From contig PDUO01000054.1 of assembly GCA_003008705.1 (NCBI GenBank), forward strand, positions 190,160-254,159: a DNA stretch of 64,000 nt, in the 5' to 3' direction. Below the pieces are notes generated by a model. That model was not told where the DNA came from, did not search any database, and saw only the letters and a program-made list of their open reading frames with translations. Each line of letters begins with the position of its first letter. The stretch's first letter is position 1. This document shows positions 1 through 11,999 of the stretch, piece by piece. This DNA comes from Pezicula radicicola. Its lineage: Eukaryota; Ascomycota; Leotiomycetes; Helotiales; Dermateaceae. The position numbers and the translations under genes were made by a program.

Positions 1-972
1 ATTGAAGACCCCGAGAGCATGGAGAACTGCGTCAAGAGATTCGCAAGCCAGGTATCACATAAGTTGTCTCAATTTTAATAGGGGAAAGCAATGTACTTAG
101 GCAAGGAAAAGGCGTAATTTTAGGTACTAAAATGTAACCCCTACTAATACTACCTTTATTTTATATAAGTTGTATGATAACGCAGGTTCAGGACTTTGTG
201 GCAAGAGGTTCAGATTTCTATTCTGCGGTATCGGGACACTGCGGCAACGCAACTTTAGGCTTCTGCTCTGGCGGTTCAGTTCCCCGTGCACTAATAGTCC
301 TAGTCGGCATATTCGTTTAAATACTTGGTAGAGCTAGACCTATTTGTATTTTAAAACGTGGCTACTTTAAATTAGCGAATCTATTGATATCTTTAACCTC
401 TTTCTATAACTATAGGCCATACTTACTAAAACTATAGGCTCTATAGTTTATAAATTAGTGTATAGTATACTATATATACTACTTTCGACTACCTATTCCG
501 ACCTATGAATATTGGCTAGCTTGGCAGTGATTTAGCACTCTGTTCGTTTACAATCGCTTAACGCGTCTTAGGCCAGAACTGCTCTGCATAATCGATACCG
601 CAGTGCACGTCCCTATGGCCCAAGCGCCCAGCCAATATTCATGGGTCGGGATAGTTCTAAGCTACTTCGTACTGGCCCAAATAATCCATATTTTCTGTCT
701 AAGCGCAACTAGCTAGATATAGCAAAAAATGGAACTTCCTCATTGAGTGATTGGTTAATTACCCTTGATTCGCTCAGATAGAAATAAGGATTATTTGGGC
801 CAGTTCGAAGTATATGCCGTGTGAGCTATAGGCTACATACCCTATAATTTTAGGTAGTATGGGAGGTGCCATAGGTACTTTCGTATAGAGGTATAGTTCA
901 AAACAAGCTGACAAAAAAACAGCAACTTACTGGTGTAAGACCCAGTTTTTGACAAGGAATATCAGTGCATAG
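1..972. other. AT-rich, gene-poor left edge
   Basis: No intact gene is seen. A short stretch near 185-230 (frame +) reads like the opening of the F-box pseudogene that follows (a DFV-x2-G-x-DF pattern occurs here and again near 990-1025), so it may be a duplicated or split piece of that gene. The rest is AT-rich with many TA-containing words, as expected of RIP-damaged repeats, and it contains the small MITE listed separately. Confidence 0.5.
665..810. mobile_element. 146-bp MITE with TA target duplication
   Basis: The two ends are inverted copies: CTTCGTACTGGCCCAAATAA at the left matches the reverse complement of the right end at all but one base over about 23 bp, and a weaker match continues for about 20 bp more. 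TA dinucleotides flank both ends (663-664 and 811-812), the target duplication of Tc1/mariner-type elements. There is no coding capacity. Non-autonomous element; superfamily inferred from the TA only. Confidence 0.7.
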
Positions 973-2737
973 GTGGGTCCTATACAGTACCGGGACTTTG
1001 TATCACCAGGTTTAGACTTTGTTTTCTGCGCCAAGTCGACCACCCTGGTTTCCGCCACGGGCGACGTGCGCGAGACAGCCGCGCTAAGCTCCGCCCTGTA
1101 CGACATGGCGCGGTACGTTCAGCACCACACTGTGTATATTGACATGCACGTCGCCGCCTCGATGTCCTCTCACACAATCTTTTGCTTCCCGCCATCCGTG
1201 TGCTCGAGGTGAGCGGCAGCAGACCAAATCTCCAGCTGCAGGAGGATGAGGATGAGGAAGGGAACGAGATTCTGACCCTCCTGGCCGGCATGTTGCCAGG
1301 CATGACAGGGCTCCGTGGCCTTCACTGGCACGTCAGGTCGAAGACAAACATATCGCTCTCCAGTTCAACGGAGGCGACAGTGCCCATACCGCTCTCCATG
1401 CTCGATCATTTGCCCTCGCGAGTGCGCCTGCACACCTCCGTCACCTGCGAAGACCAGGCGCAGGCGCGCGAGTTCCTCGCCCGGCTCGTAGACAACTAGA
1501 ACCTCTTCTCCCTTTCCGTCCAAGTCTCCTTCTTCGACGAGCACGAGTGTCGCGAGACTATGCGTGCCTTGAAACGGGTGCTGCTCTCGTGGCCGAATCT
1601 CGCTAGCATTCCACACCTAAATGTCGGGTATCTTTGTGGCCCTTGCTACCACGGCGTCGTGGACGGGCCTATGCCTGGGGCCCCGTACTGCGGACCGGGT
1701 CTGTCTGACGGCGAAAGACCCCCGGCGTTGGAGGAACTCGGTGTCGCTAGATATCCGTGAGCCGTGAGCCCATGGGAACCTTCGCCGTTAATGGTGTTTA
1801 TTGTATCGGGTATCCCGAGAAGGGCACCGAATCGCATTACTGGGCCGAGACGTTCCATTGGTCGTGATTGCTCAGGTTGAACGATATCGATTCTGACCTG
1901 GCATTGAAAATGGCTCCGAAACTGACGCATCTCAAAGAGGTCGTATTCGAGGGGCAATGCGATGCTCGCTGGGAGGAGAAAACGGCAATGTTCCTTGAGG
2001 AAATCCCCACGGCGCTGGAGCTCTTGAGCATTCCGAGTTGGAGCCATGTAGACTACAAGCCTGGTCCAATCACCCAGCACGGAGCAGAGCTGCGCAAACT
2101 GAAGATGCATCGAGTGGAGCAATGGTGGACAACCGACAGCCTCGTGACCGATAAAGATCTCGCCGACTTGTGCAACGGCCTCCCGCATCTTGGAGGAGCT
2201 GGCCATTGATATAGCCAGGGACAAAAAAGGGAACGACTGGCCCTATAGCGCGCTCGATATCATTGCTAGGTTTTCGTGCCTCCGAACCGTTCAACTATGG
2301 TTCGAATTAGGCGACAGACGTGCTGCGCCGCCGACACCACATCTCACGTTTCTGCAGCCCGCCAGATTTCCGGCTACCTCCGTGAGCGGAACAAAAACAT
2401 ACAGCGTCTTGAGCTGGGCTCGCGTGCTCCGTCGTCTTCACCCTACTTCCTCGGTAATCAGGCTTCCTGGGCGGTGCAAAATTCCATAAGCCTCGTGTGC
2501 GAAGTTTCGATTCGTGATGGTGATGCAGCAGAGGGTTTTCTAAGGGTGACGTATCCGGATTTGAGCAACGAGATGAATGCGGAGCTTAGCCGTTTTGCCA
2601 AGGGAAACAGGGAGGAGAGGGGAGAACTGCCCCAGGATGTAATGAGATTATCTCTCAAGGTTGCTCTTGATGGACCGCTCACTATGGACGAGTGGGTGGT
2701 TTGGCGCTGGCATAAGGCTCTATATTTAGGAGGTTAG
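973..2737 (+). pseudogene. F-box/LRR-like protein, broken
   Basis: The plus strand carries consecutive protein-like pieces in all three frames that read as one leucine-rich F-box-family protein: a piece from 973, a long piece from 1182 to 1760 interrupted by TAG at 1497-1499, a piece from 1868 to 2209, one from 2190, and a C-terminal piece ending at 2737 with the motif DEWVVWRWHKA. Pieces such as LKEVVFEGQCDARWEEKTAM resemble the leucine-rich half of fungal F-box proteins. At least three frame changes and one nonsense codon cannot be explained by normal introns. Base composition here is clearly more GC-rich than its surroundings, so it decayed by small indels rather than by heavy RIP. The F-box itself is not seen; the family call rests on the LRR-like style. 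Confidence 0.55.
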
Positions 2738-5423
2738 TTGCCACCAAAAAGTCACGAACCTAGAAAATTAAAGCAGACTCAATGTGCAGAAAAACCTTCA
2801 TTGAATTTTGAAGCTATACACACTTCTTATTGTTTGGAATGAAGGCATTCCGAAGTGGTGGGTGAGTGCTATTGATAATATACTCTAGCTGTTAGAAAGC
2901 TATTATTTCAGTGCGATTTCAGCAATAATTATAGTATCGTTGCATAGGTTATATACTAATTTAGTGAATCTCAAATGCTAACTATAGCTAGAAGTAGGAA
3001 CTAAAATAAAAAGCTAGCCTTCTAAGAAGGTTGTATATTCCTACTAAGCGACTGTCTTTTAAGGTATTTCACTATGTTGTTAGAAAAAACCTTAAAGATT
3101 AAATTATATTCTACTAAGAAACCTAGTATACGATTTTAAGAGTGTATTGCTTCTTTATAATATTCACCTCGAAGGTATAGTTGTGCTTACTAGGAGTATT
3201 ACTACTAAGGAGGCTAGTAAATTCAACTTAGGACTCTTCTTGAAAACGCTGTAACTTAGGGCTAAGAAGACACGGTAGAGATTCGTTAATTGTTAAGGCT
3301 AAGTTAGGCCTTCTACGCCTTTAAGTACTAATGAACTGCTTGCAATAGGATTGCTGAGTGAGTAACTTGAAATATTAAATGTGAGAGGAAAGGGTACTAT
3401 TGAAGCTCTATATAGATAGAGATCCTATGTAGGATAAGTTAAGCTAAAACCCTTTGCGCCAAAGGCATCCTTGTTTCGGTCTGTTTAGCACTCACTTACT
3501 AGTTACTACTCCCACCACCCCCCTGAATTGAGGTAATTTTTTAGCCCGTGCGCCCGCCAAAAAAAATAACCTCAATTCCGGGGAGGAAAATAGTGGAAAG
3601 ACCCCCTAATCTTAGCAGCCACCATATTACAGGAAATGAGTCATTCAAGCGCCAGCCAGCCCCTTCACATTATTCGAGCCAATATCATAAACAGAATCCT
3701 AGTACATATTCCGGAGCTCTTCCGAACCAATTAGCAATACCTTAACGAGACGGACGGGGAGGATCTAATTTGTTTCCCATTCGCCAGTTATTTTCTCGCT
3801 AATGTCACCTCTTGCATACTGTACAGTACTAGCTCGAGTGTCGATCTGATCGACAATTCACAAACTCTCGCGATTGCATTACGTTTAGCGACCCACGAAT
3901 AGATTTACCCGGAACGATACGGGAACGATAGTGTTTGACTGCGGCCGTTTTCAGGCGGTAAGAGCAGCCTCGCTGAATTTTGGTGGTTGGCTAAGCGAGT
4001 GGGGAGGCTGCGAAAAATAGCGGGCAGGAGTAGGTTGAAAAAGGTAGGTAAATTACTAATATCTGGAATGTTATTAGAAGTAAAATCTAATAAGAGGTAA
4101 TACTAACTCCTCCTCTTCTTTTTTACTAGGACATTCTAAATCCACAAAGCTTACTATAATCTATAGACTAAATAGTTTCTTTAGAATATTTTATCCACCT
4201 TTTAAGAATTCTACCGCTTTCTGTTTGTTCTCTAGTGATTTCGCTCTAGCTTATTTAAGAGAGATTTAGCTATATACCTTAAACTATAGCTTATTTAAGC
4301 TAGTAGAGGTTATAACCTACTATATATTAGACTTAACTAGCTTATACCTCTCACTAGAAGGATTACAACGGGAGTAGGACCGAAGAAAGTAGTAATATAC
4401 AACGACATTTACTACTTCCTTAAAGCTATTTACTTAAGATAACAAGCTTCTAAGTGGATCCAGAAGCGAGAATATATAACCTACACCAGAGCCTTTCTTC
4501 CAGAACCTATTATCGCAATCTAGTTCCTCTGTTATTATATTCCCCTTCTAGCCACTTCGAGCCAAGTATAAATCATCCCCGAACTTAAAGTTAGTTTTCT
4601 CGTTATCCTTATACTCATCTATATTCCGAAAACAGGCTAAAGCCAAGTCATAGAGAGTAAAATTAATTAAATCCGATGTTTGTTCCAACTCGAGGCCTTT
4701 AGCTATAAGAATTTCGAAGATTGCGTGACTGGTTTCACTAGTGCGCTCGCGTCCTATTGTCTTAAACGTACTATTGCTCGGCGTAGCTAGGGAGTGGCTA
4801 GTAGTACATTGTTAAACTTTTTGTAGAGCTGAAGTTCGTATTTGCAGGACAGGGTCCGATAAGCCTTAAGGAATAAAATCGTGCTTTAGGTTATATTTCT
4901 ATTTTTAAATACAATTGCCGCCTCGTCTAGCTCCTACATTCGTTTGTTGGAAATTTTCGTAGTAAGAGGGATCTTGTCCATTTTGAGAGAAAGGAAAGGT
5001 GATATTGCTCCGATCCTTACGTGGTAGATACTTACTTATATAGATTGGGAGGAACACAGTTGCCTAGACGTCCTTTATTGGAGTCTGGGAAGGTGGCTTT
5101 CTGCTGTTAGATACAAATTTGTGTCCTTCATTCGTATAGTAGAAGCCTACTTACTACTTCTAAAAATATAGTAACTATAGTTGTAATACCTACCACCGCC
5201 TGACACTGACTTTCAACAAACCTCCAGAAACGGCGCCTTTGTATGCTATGCCGTCTGTATCCTTGTAAATACTCTTCTAGACCCTGTCGATATATAACAT
5301 CTTTCCAACTTGCCCCCGGAAATGGCTGTATAAATTATATCACCTTGTTAAATTTACCAAGATCTTTGGTCTTGACGTCGCACGATTCGAGAGTTGGAGA
5401 TGTCTGTGTGAAGAATTCCACCA
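2738..5423. other. AT-rich degenerate repeat DNA
   Basis: No supportable gene. Most of the stretch is AT-rich with many CTA/TAG words. A less degraded island near 3830-4020 has normal composition but no convincing reading frame. Probably one or more RIP-inactivated transposons whose family I could not recognise. Confidence 0.5.
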
Positions 5424-5648
5424 TTACAGTATCCAGGGAATATTCTGGATAGGTAGACATGACAGTAAAAGGAAATAATAGACAAGTTGGATCTTGACCA
5501 CAGTCATAAGATTGACCGACATCTGAGCGACTCTTTCTTCACGACTAGCCAGTAAATCGTCCTTCTCGCCGTATATATAAAAATTGACATCGACATAATA
5601 GAGGTATGCGAAGATCCCTAGTAGAACCTTATCGGGTAAACGAAGCAT
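5424..5648 (-). pseudogene. possible F-box remnant
   Basis: A 74-codon minus-strand frame opens with RLPDKVLLGIFAYLYYVDVN, which resembles the start of an F-box (LP-x-EVLL-x-IF-x-YL). Nothing recognisable follows. Treated as a fragment of an F-box gene; a chance match is possible. Confidence 0.25.
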
Positions 5649-6171
5649 CGTGTATATAATAACTATTGCGAAGTCAATAATGCTAGAGGCGACAAGCTAA
5701 AGGGTAATGTACACTATCTCAACAAAGGCAAGCAAGAGGACTGTGAACTGTTTGGACTCGAGTGGGTGGCAGTAAACTGGTCTACGTCTCGACCAAGATA
5801 TGTCAGCTCTAGAAATGACATCTCCAGAAATTACCGCCTCCAGAAATGGCGCATTGATGCTAGGCTCAGCACAACAGCATGCACGCCCGTTTTCGTCAAA
5901 CGAAGACTTGAATAATATCTTAGATCCGCCGCTCTCGATCCTTGCCTCGAACAAGAGCGCTAATACCCGGGGTTCACAACCTCATTTGTGACTTGGCTAC
6001 TAGAAGAGGCTCTATAGACGGTCTCACTTCCTAAAATCGTCTCCTCTTTCCTAGGGCTACTTTGCACAGGGCATTTTTATCAATCACGGGCATCTCCAAT
6101 TAGAGCATTACAGTTAAATACACACAAGTAGTTATTTTTTCATCGTCTGATTAAGTACTGTTGAAGAATAG

Positions 6172-7084
6172 ATCGACACGAAGATGGAGAGACTTCCTTT
6201 GTATGTGCTTTGCGAAAAGTTGGATAAGGCGGACAGGAAGTTGTATCAAACAAATATAGAACTGCTGGACAACAACATCGGCAAGCGATCTCATCTGGCT
6301 GAGTTGTTCAATATATATACAGTTAGGGAGTAAGCCGCAGGTGTTTCTCAAGGCTCCCTGATTAACGACTTCGTCGACTTGCTCTTTCCGCAAACAATGA
6401 ACATTACCAGTTAGAGAGCTTCGCAGAGTCAGAGGGAGGCTCGCAAAGCGGCCGAAAAGACATTCGAGCGTTGGATACGGCTAGGTGAACGATGCGCGGC
6501 GCTGATTCACCGATTTGAATTGGGTATCCTGGTCATCCTACCTGAGGATATAACCGATGACGAGTGAGTGGTGCGCTCCCTCGTAATTGTAGACATCTGT
6601 TTCCATCAATAGCAGCATTGGCTGATATAAAATAGCTCTAGTCTGGCAGACCTGACGAAACTCTAACTAAGAGAACTGCTAGAAGTCATAGAGGCTTCTC
6701 ATCCATTCTTGAAAGATCAGTTACATACATTTTCATTAAGTTTAAGTGTCCTTCCCGATTTGATTAAGCATAAGCGCCTCCCAGCGTGGAGGATGAAGAT
6801 CGAGCTTTTCTCTGAGAGTCAGGTCATGGTCGGATAGCTTACTTCTCTATCGTTAGGCGAGCTGTTCGAATTCTACGATGATAGTAAGGAAAAGGTAGTT
6901 TAAAATATTTCGGACTTTTCAAAGGGGTTACAATGTGAGGTACTAGGATCTCTAATATAGGAGCAGTCTGAGCCTTTAACTGCCACTACAGATGTAATGA
7001 TGGATTTTTATTTTATAGTTCGGTGGACGTTGGATGAATACAACGCAAAAGCAGAGTTATAAGATATACCTCTTATTACTGACA
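6172..7084 (+). pseudogene. unrecognised decayed gene
   Basis: One frame stays protein-like for about 300 codons despite scattered stops, for example TAA at 6331-6333 and TAG at 6412-6414. It includes natural-looking segments such as MERLPLYVLCEKLDKADRKL (from about 6184) and LGERCAALIHRFELGILVIL (about 6480-6540). The codon composition and absence of frameshifts suggest a real gene killed mainly by substitutions. I do not recognise the family. Downstream, 7150-7690 contains further protein-like pieces in another frame that may be its 3' part. Confidence 0.4.
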
Positions 7085-8545
7085 TATGATTGACTATCTC
7101 TATCGCTATTGCTCTCGGAAAAATCCGAAAGCGTTGAGCTTAGACAATCTCGTCAACGCTAGCACAGGGAGCAAATTCTGGAAATATTGGAGCTGATCCA
7201 TAATAAAGAAAAATGTGCGAGTGCGGATCAGATAGATCTTAAGAGAGTAGGCTTGCTAAAGTATTATTATTTCAACGATTACCTACAGCTCTAGTAAATA
7301 AAACTCGAGGAGTATGTCTCAAGATAGAGGACTTTGTGAGCGATTGTTCATAAGAAGACATAACAAAAACGGCTTAAATAAGCATTTTCAACGACTTTAT
7401 GATACAGAAATTACGAGCTAAACCTCGAGTTCCTTCTATCCTCTGCGAACCTGTTTCATCATAGCCCACACATCCTTCTCGGGACAACTATTTCCGTAAT
7501 TAAAGGCATTCCTCTTGTCGTTGTCGTCCACCAACACATCAGCTCCCTTGGTATTAGCATTTGTCGAAGGGGTCATCCCATATTTCTAGGTTCGCAAAAT
7601 CTATGATCCGAAAGAAATTGGGCCGTCTCATTTTAAATAAAAGGAGTTAGATACCAGAAACGCCTCCCCTAGTAGTCATCTCTCAGGTGATAGAAATGGC
7701 TCTTCTCCTCAAAATCGGGGCAGCCATAATCGGCCCTGAGAGTTGAATATTTAGGCTGGTCACGAATGCCATTCTTGAACATCCCATCGAGACATAATCG
7801 GGATCCGGTTTTGCCAGGGCGAGATTAATTTTAAACTCCTTGGGCTGCATGTAAAAAGTTAAAAAGTGGTTTGGTATGACATCGTAGCTATTATGATAAT
7901 ACAGTAAAGTTCGAAATTGGCTTCAGTTCTCAACTCTCATATTATTTTTATTTTTTGATCCACATTTTCTGCGGCACTAACCTTCTATGGCTAACCGAAT
8001 TCTAAATCCCTGCACTCGCTTATTCCCATGTTCTGTTGTATATATTACGTCATTTCTGTTCTAGGACTAGCCCGATGTCGACGGATGCTGACTTTACTTT
8101 AACTGCTGCCTAAGAACGGCATGCGTCATCCACTTTGTGCTTTGCTGCAATGTACGGATGCACTCTCAAAAATTACTCGGTGATACTGTTGCTACAGTAG
8201 AATTCGAAATCGACTTCAGCTCGGAATACTTAATGATTTTTATATTTGCCCTACATTTTGGATGTACTAGTACTATCATAGCTAATAATCTATATTAGCT
8301 TCCTTCCCTAACTCTATAGTGTCGTACTATAGTTTACTAAATGAGTAAATATTAACGGACATCGGCATACATCTTTTATTATTACGTAAGAGATATAAAC
8401 TTCTGCCTAAGTCAGCTTTCCAGCACCCTCTGAATCCTTTGTATGAGTTTCAACCGAAAACTTCCAACTCATAAATTGACCTATTAGAAACTCTACAATT
8501 GTAGTTTATCTCCTCCAGTGAGTGTTCATTAGAACGTAGCACAAC
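7085..8545. other. degenerate DNA upstream of the GST gene
   Basis: No intact gene. 7150-7700 has protein-like fragments in more than one frame that may continue the decayed gene before it. 7850-8400 is AT-rich and featureless. The last 150 bases presumably hold the promoter of the GST-like gene; no clear regulatory motif was identified. Confidence 0.4.
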
Positions 8546-9415
8546 ATGGCCTCCCAAACCGAGCCCGAGATTATTTTGTACGACTTGGCCTGCACCAAGA
8601 ACGTCTGCTTCTCTCCCACTGTCTGGCGCATCCGCCTCATGCTTAACTATAAGCATATCCCTTACAGGACCATCTTCCTCGAATTTCCGGATATTGAGCC
8701 CACGCTGAAAGGGCTGTGAGTTACATTCGCCTCCTTTTTTGCTTTTTCCTTCTTCACCTCCAGCCCCCTTTCCCTTCCCTTTTTCGTCCTTTTTATGTCC
8801 GAATGCAGAGCCTCAAAGTCTTCTGACCTGAAATTCCCAAGCGGCCTAGTCCCCGGCGAATCCGCTTCGGGATATAAACACAAATATACGGTCCCTGCTA
8901 TCCAGCACGTGCCGACCAACACGTACATAATGGACTCGGTCCCCATCGCCCAGTTCCTCGAGTCAACCTACCCGAACCCGGCGGTGCCACTGACGTCGGA
9001 GCTGGGCCGCGAGATCGAAGCTAAAGCACGCGCTGTGGTCGGCACGGTCTTCCGCACGTCAGTGATGCCGCGCGAGATGGGTATCCTGTCGCCACGTTCG
9101 CAGGAGTATTTCCGGCGCACGCGCGAGGCCTTGCTCGGGCACCGGCTTGAGGATCTGCTCGATTCGGATAAGGAGGAGCAGGCCTGGAATGCGTTGGGCG
9201 ATGGCATTCGTGCCATCGGCGAACTGATGCGGACGCACAAGGCCGACGGGCCGTTTGTGCTGGGCGCCCGGCTGAGCTATACCGATTTCTTCATTGCGGG
9301 GTCTCTTCAGTGTGCGAGGGTTGTGGATGAGGGCGTGTTCCAGAGGAATATCAAGTACCCTGGTTATGGGGAGATTTATGAGGCATGTCTGCCTTATATG
9401 GAAAAGAAGGATTGA
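8546..9415 (+). CDS. glutathione S-transferase-like protein (LigE/etherase type)
   Basis: Predicted 258-residue soluble protein from two exons (8546-8715, 8809-9415). The 93-bp intron starts GTGAGT and ends CAG, and joining restores one frame. The N-terminal half is a thioredoxin-fold GST domain: an early IILYDLA strand, FSPTVWRIR, then FPDIEP and, after the intron, a PAIQ segment followed by IMDSVPIAQFLESTYPNPA, the usual GST glutathione-site order. The C-terminal half is helical and ends near ACLPYMEKKD. The FSP-x-VWR and FPDI words are those of bacterial beta-etherase LigE-like GSTs and their fungal relatives, which conjugate or isomerise small electrophiles. The substrate cannot be read from the sequence. 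It stands alone between degenerate DNA and a HET fragment. The start is the first ATG in frame before the IILYDLA strand. The gene looks intact. Confidence 0.8.
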
Positions 9416-9806
9416 GTGAGTGGAATTGTAGGGCAAGTCACCACTTAGGTCTTGTAGATGGGATCAAGGAATCACTCGCTGGAATAAGGAGAGAGGACTG
9501 AACTGTGGTGATTAAATAATGTGAAGCACTTTATTGATGTATGAACATGTCCTATGGATTATCCGCTTCCCCAAAATCTATATATCTGGCGTAAGACAAG
9601 GAGCTAGAATATGCTCTCGGTCAGTCGAAGAGGTCAGCAAGATATTGGCATAAGCTACGACCTTTAATCCTTAAGTAGAAGTTTATATCTCCTATATGAT
9701 GATAAAAGTTCGTACACTAAGGGTCGCTAATATTTACTCATCTAGCATATAGATTTTAATTTACTTCGCCAATGGATCAACTTTTGTTCAATGTACCACA
9801 AATATT
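9416..9806. other. spacer, no gene seen
   Basis: Roughly 390 bases that become AT-rich toward the right. Nothing recognised. Confidence 0.4.
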
Positions 9807-10379
9807 ATGGCAAACCAATACGGAAAGGTTCTAGACTGTCTTCATAACTTGTGGAGATCGGGGGTGACACCTATGCGATGCATTTCGACATTAGGGATCA
9901 GTCCGCTGGAACTTGGAACACACGGGGATATACCAGGAAGCTGTTCTTTCCAGACGGCGTATTACCCACCCTCAATCCTGGTTTCTGGTATTCCGATTGT
10001 TCCTGGGACTAACTTAAAAGCCACTCGGGCGGAACAATTCGTTGCCAGTTTAGCCTGGATATCAAATAACTCCTGTCCTCGACGGCGCAGGTTTCCTAAT
10101 TGGTCGTGGGTCGGTTGGGACAGACTCCTATTTCATCCTGATTTCGAGTGCGGCGACATTACGAATGACTGTCTTCCAATTGACCTTGAATCTCGACAAG
10201 ATACGCTTACCACAACTGCAATAGAGGACTTTAGTGACGACTCTACCAAGAGTTTTTCCATGTCTCTGGTTATTCAGCGCATTCGAATCACTGCTCCAGT
10301 AGTCACAGTCCGTATTAAGTATTCGGAACGTGCAGAGTACGTTTTTATGACTGTTAGTGGTCTCAATACCGCAAAATAA
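9807..10379 (+). pseudogene. C-terminal fragment of a HET-type protein
   Basis: An uninterrupted 190-codon frame contains EQFVASLAWI followed by RRRRFPNWSWVGW. The latter is the hallmark found downstream of the HET (heterokaryon incompatibility) domain in many fungal proteins, where the pattern is R-x-x-FPSWSWAGW. The HET domain itself is missing: upstream DNA is AT-rich spacer, and the frame stops about 80 residues after the hallmark. HET proteins trigger cell death after fusion of unlike hyphae. This copy lacks the effector domain and is best regarded as a truncated relic, although a short expressed protein cannot be excluded. Confidence 0.5.
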
Positions 10380-10955
10380 CTTGATTCCAGCGAGAAGATA
10401 CAGGCATAATCATTTCCATTAGGTACCAATTTCATATGTGCAACGTATTGTGTAGACGCCGCTGAACCTATTTCCAATTAAAGGCTGGTTGGAGAACAAG
10501 CGCTCTCATATACGCAGTTGTTTCGCTAGTAAGAGCGTAGTATTTGTCTAGCTTAGCCCAGCCTGAGTTAATACAAAGTGGTCATGAAAGGGTGCCTTTG
10601 GTAAGTTATTCCTAGAGCCTAAATCGCATGTCCTATCCAAACTCCCAGTAACGCGAACTGTCAGAGATCTTACAGTAATGCCTTTATGATTCAATCACAA
10701 ACCGACGCAGATACCTTGAGTGGTTACCCACTACTAGACGGAGAAGTCGTGATCTCTAGCAATACACACAATACATCTCCCTGAGCGGCATCATCAATAC
10801 GATTCTTGGGAGTTTGAATATCTGAAGTTTTCAATCAAGTATAATTAAAAATAGGTTTCTAACGCACTAAATTAGAGCAATAAAAATTTAAAGGACACCG
10901 AGCTCTTCTATATCGCAACTCCAAAAACCAATAACCGAACAACCAAACTTGTAGC
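10380..10955. other. spacer, no gene seen
   Basis: Mixed-composition DNA with no supportable frame on either strand; presumably includes the 3' flank of the minus-strand cupredoxin gene. Confidence 0.4.
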
Positions 10956-11999
10956 TCAAGTTATAAGGACTGCGACGACAACCCCCAGTCCGAACACGAT
11001 ACTAAATAGTGTAGTTTTCCCAGTCATCTCCGTTAGTGACCATCCTCTGCTTGTAGTTAGGTAAGTGGGAATAGTCGGAGGGCTCAAGGTGGCAGAAGAA
11101 ATGTTCGAACTGCAAGTCGACGTCGGTAATGTTAGTACTGGGACCGAAGTCACTCCAGCCACCGGTGAGCTCCCTGGATTTTGCGGTGATACAGGTTTGG
11201 ACAAAGCTACCGAAGAGGAGCTTGGAGTCGATGGTGAAGGCATGGGCGATGTTGAAGGTATGGGCGATGTTGGAGCCTGTGTAGAAGAAGACATTGAAGT
11301 TGGTGGTATGGTGGCCGTAATTGAGCTAGTGCTAGGACTGGGGACCGGGGCTGAACTGGAGCTGGAGCTGGGGCTGGGGATCGGGACTGAGCTGGAGCTG
11401 GGGCTAGGGCTGGGGATCGGGACTGAGCTGGAGCTTGGGCTGGGACTGGGACTGGGGCTGGGGCTGGAGCTAGTACCTGCTCCAGCAGGAAGCACGACTC
11501 CCCCTTGTACCATACCCCCAGACTGCGACGATGAGGTGCCCCCGGCGTTGGTTTGGTATGTGGCAAGAGTGTTACCAGAGGAAGGAGGGTTGATTACGCC
11601 AACCATCCCCCCCTGACAATGGGTTGGCGTAGAGCAGTAGTACCACATGGGAGCTGTGTTCTGGACTGTGACTTGGAAGACTTGGCCCTATCAAGTAGTC
11701 AGATAAATAATATAAAAGATACTGCTAGTGAAGGTGAACGCTGGAACTGTACATACACTGCTTACTGGACCCGAGTTAAACCCCGACGCCTGCAGAGAAC
11801 CCATCTGACATGGGGTACTAAAATCTCCCTGTACTACATCGTGTATGCTATTAAAGAAATGGAACTGCACTACATCGCCCACATTCGCGGTTACTGAGTT
11901 TGGGCTATAAGTAAAGCCGCCCTGCCCAACATTGATAACTATGGTCGCAGCGCCTGCGGTAGTTACAATAGCTGCGAGAGAAGTTATGTATAAATGCAT
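10956..11999 (-). CDS. secreted cupredoxin-like Ser/Pro-rich protein, probable GPI anchor
   Basis: Predicted 324 residues from two exons (11757-11999, 10956-11687); the 69-bp intron has a GTATGT donor and a CTGACT branch site. Residues 1 to about 18 are a signal peptide ending near TTAGAA. Residues 20-115 form a plastocyanin-like fold: the early VGQGGFTYSPNSV strand, then VQFHFFNSIHDVVQGDF, and across the splice MWYYCSTPTHCQGGMVGVIN. This is the pattern of fungal extracellular serine-rich proteins; the His and Cys residues resemble a type 1 copper site, but the full ligand set was not verified. A long low-complexity Ser/Pro/Thr region with tandem SPSPSP units follows. The last 20 residues are hydrophobic (FSIVFGLGVVVAVLIT), as expected of a GPI-anchor signal. 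Probably cell-wall or plasma-membrane attached; function unknown. Confidence 0.82.
11320..11480. repeat. minisatellite encoding Ser-Pro repeats
   Basis: Imperfect tandem copies of GAGCTGGGGCTGGGGATCGG-like units lie inside exon 2 of the cupredoxin gene and encode its SPSPSP/SVPIPSPS tract. Such tracts change length easily. They also create a long open frame on the opposite strand, which is a shadow. Confidence 0.8.

Noticed and set aside
1646..2224. 192-codon minus-strand frame
   Set aside because: Antisense to the F-box/LRR-like pseudogene, whose plus-strand pieces have LRR-like character.
11065..11616. 183-codon plus-strand frame rich in Gly, Glu and Leu
   Set aside because: It is the antisense shadow of the SP-repeat minisatellite in the cupredoxin gene, which has signal peptide, splice and family support.
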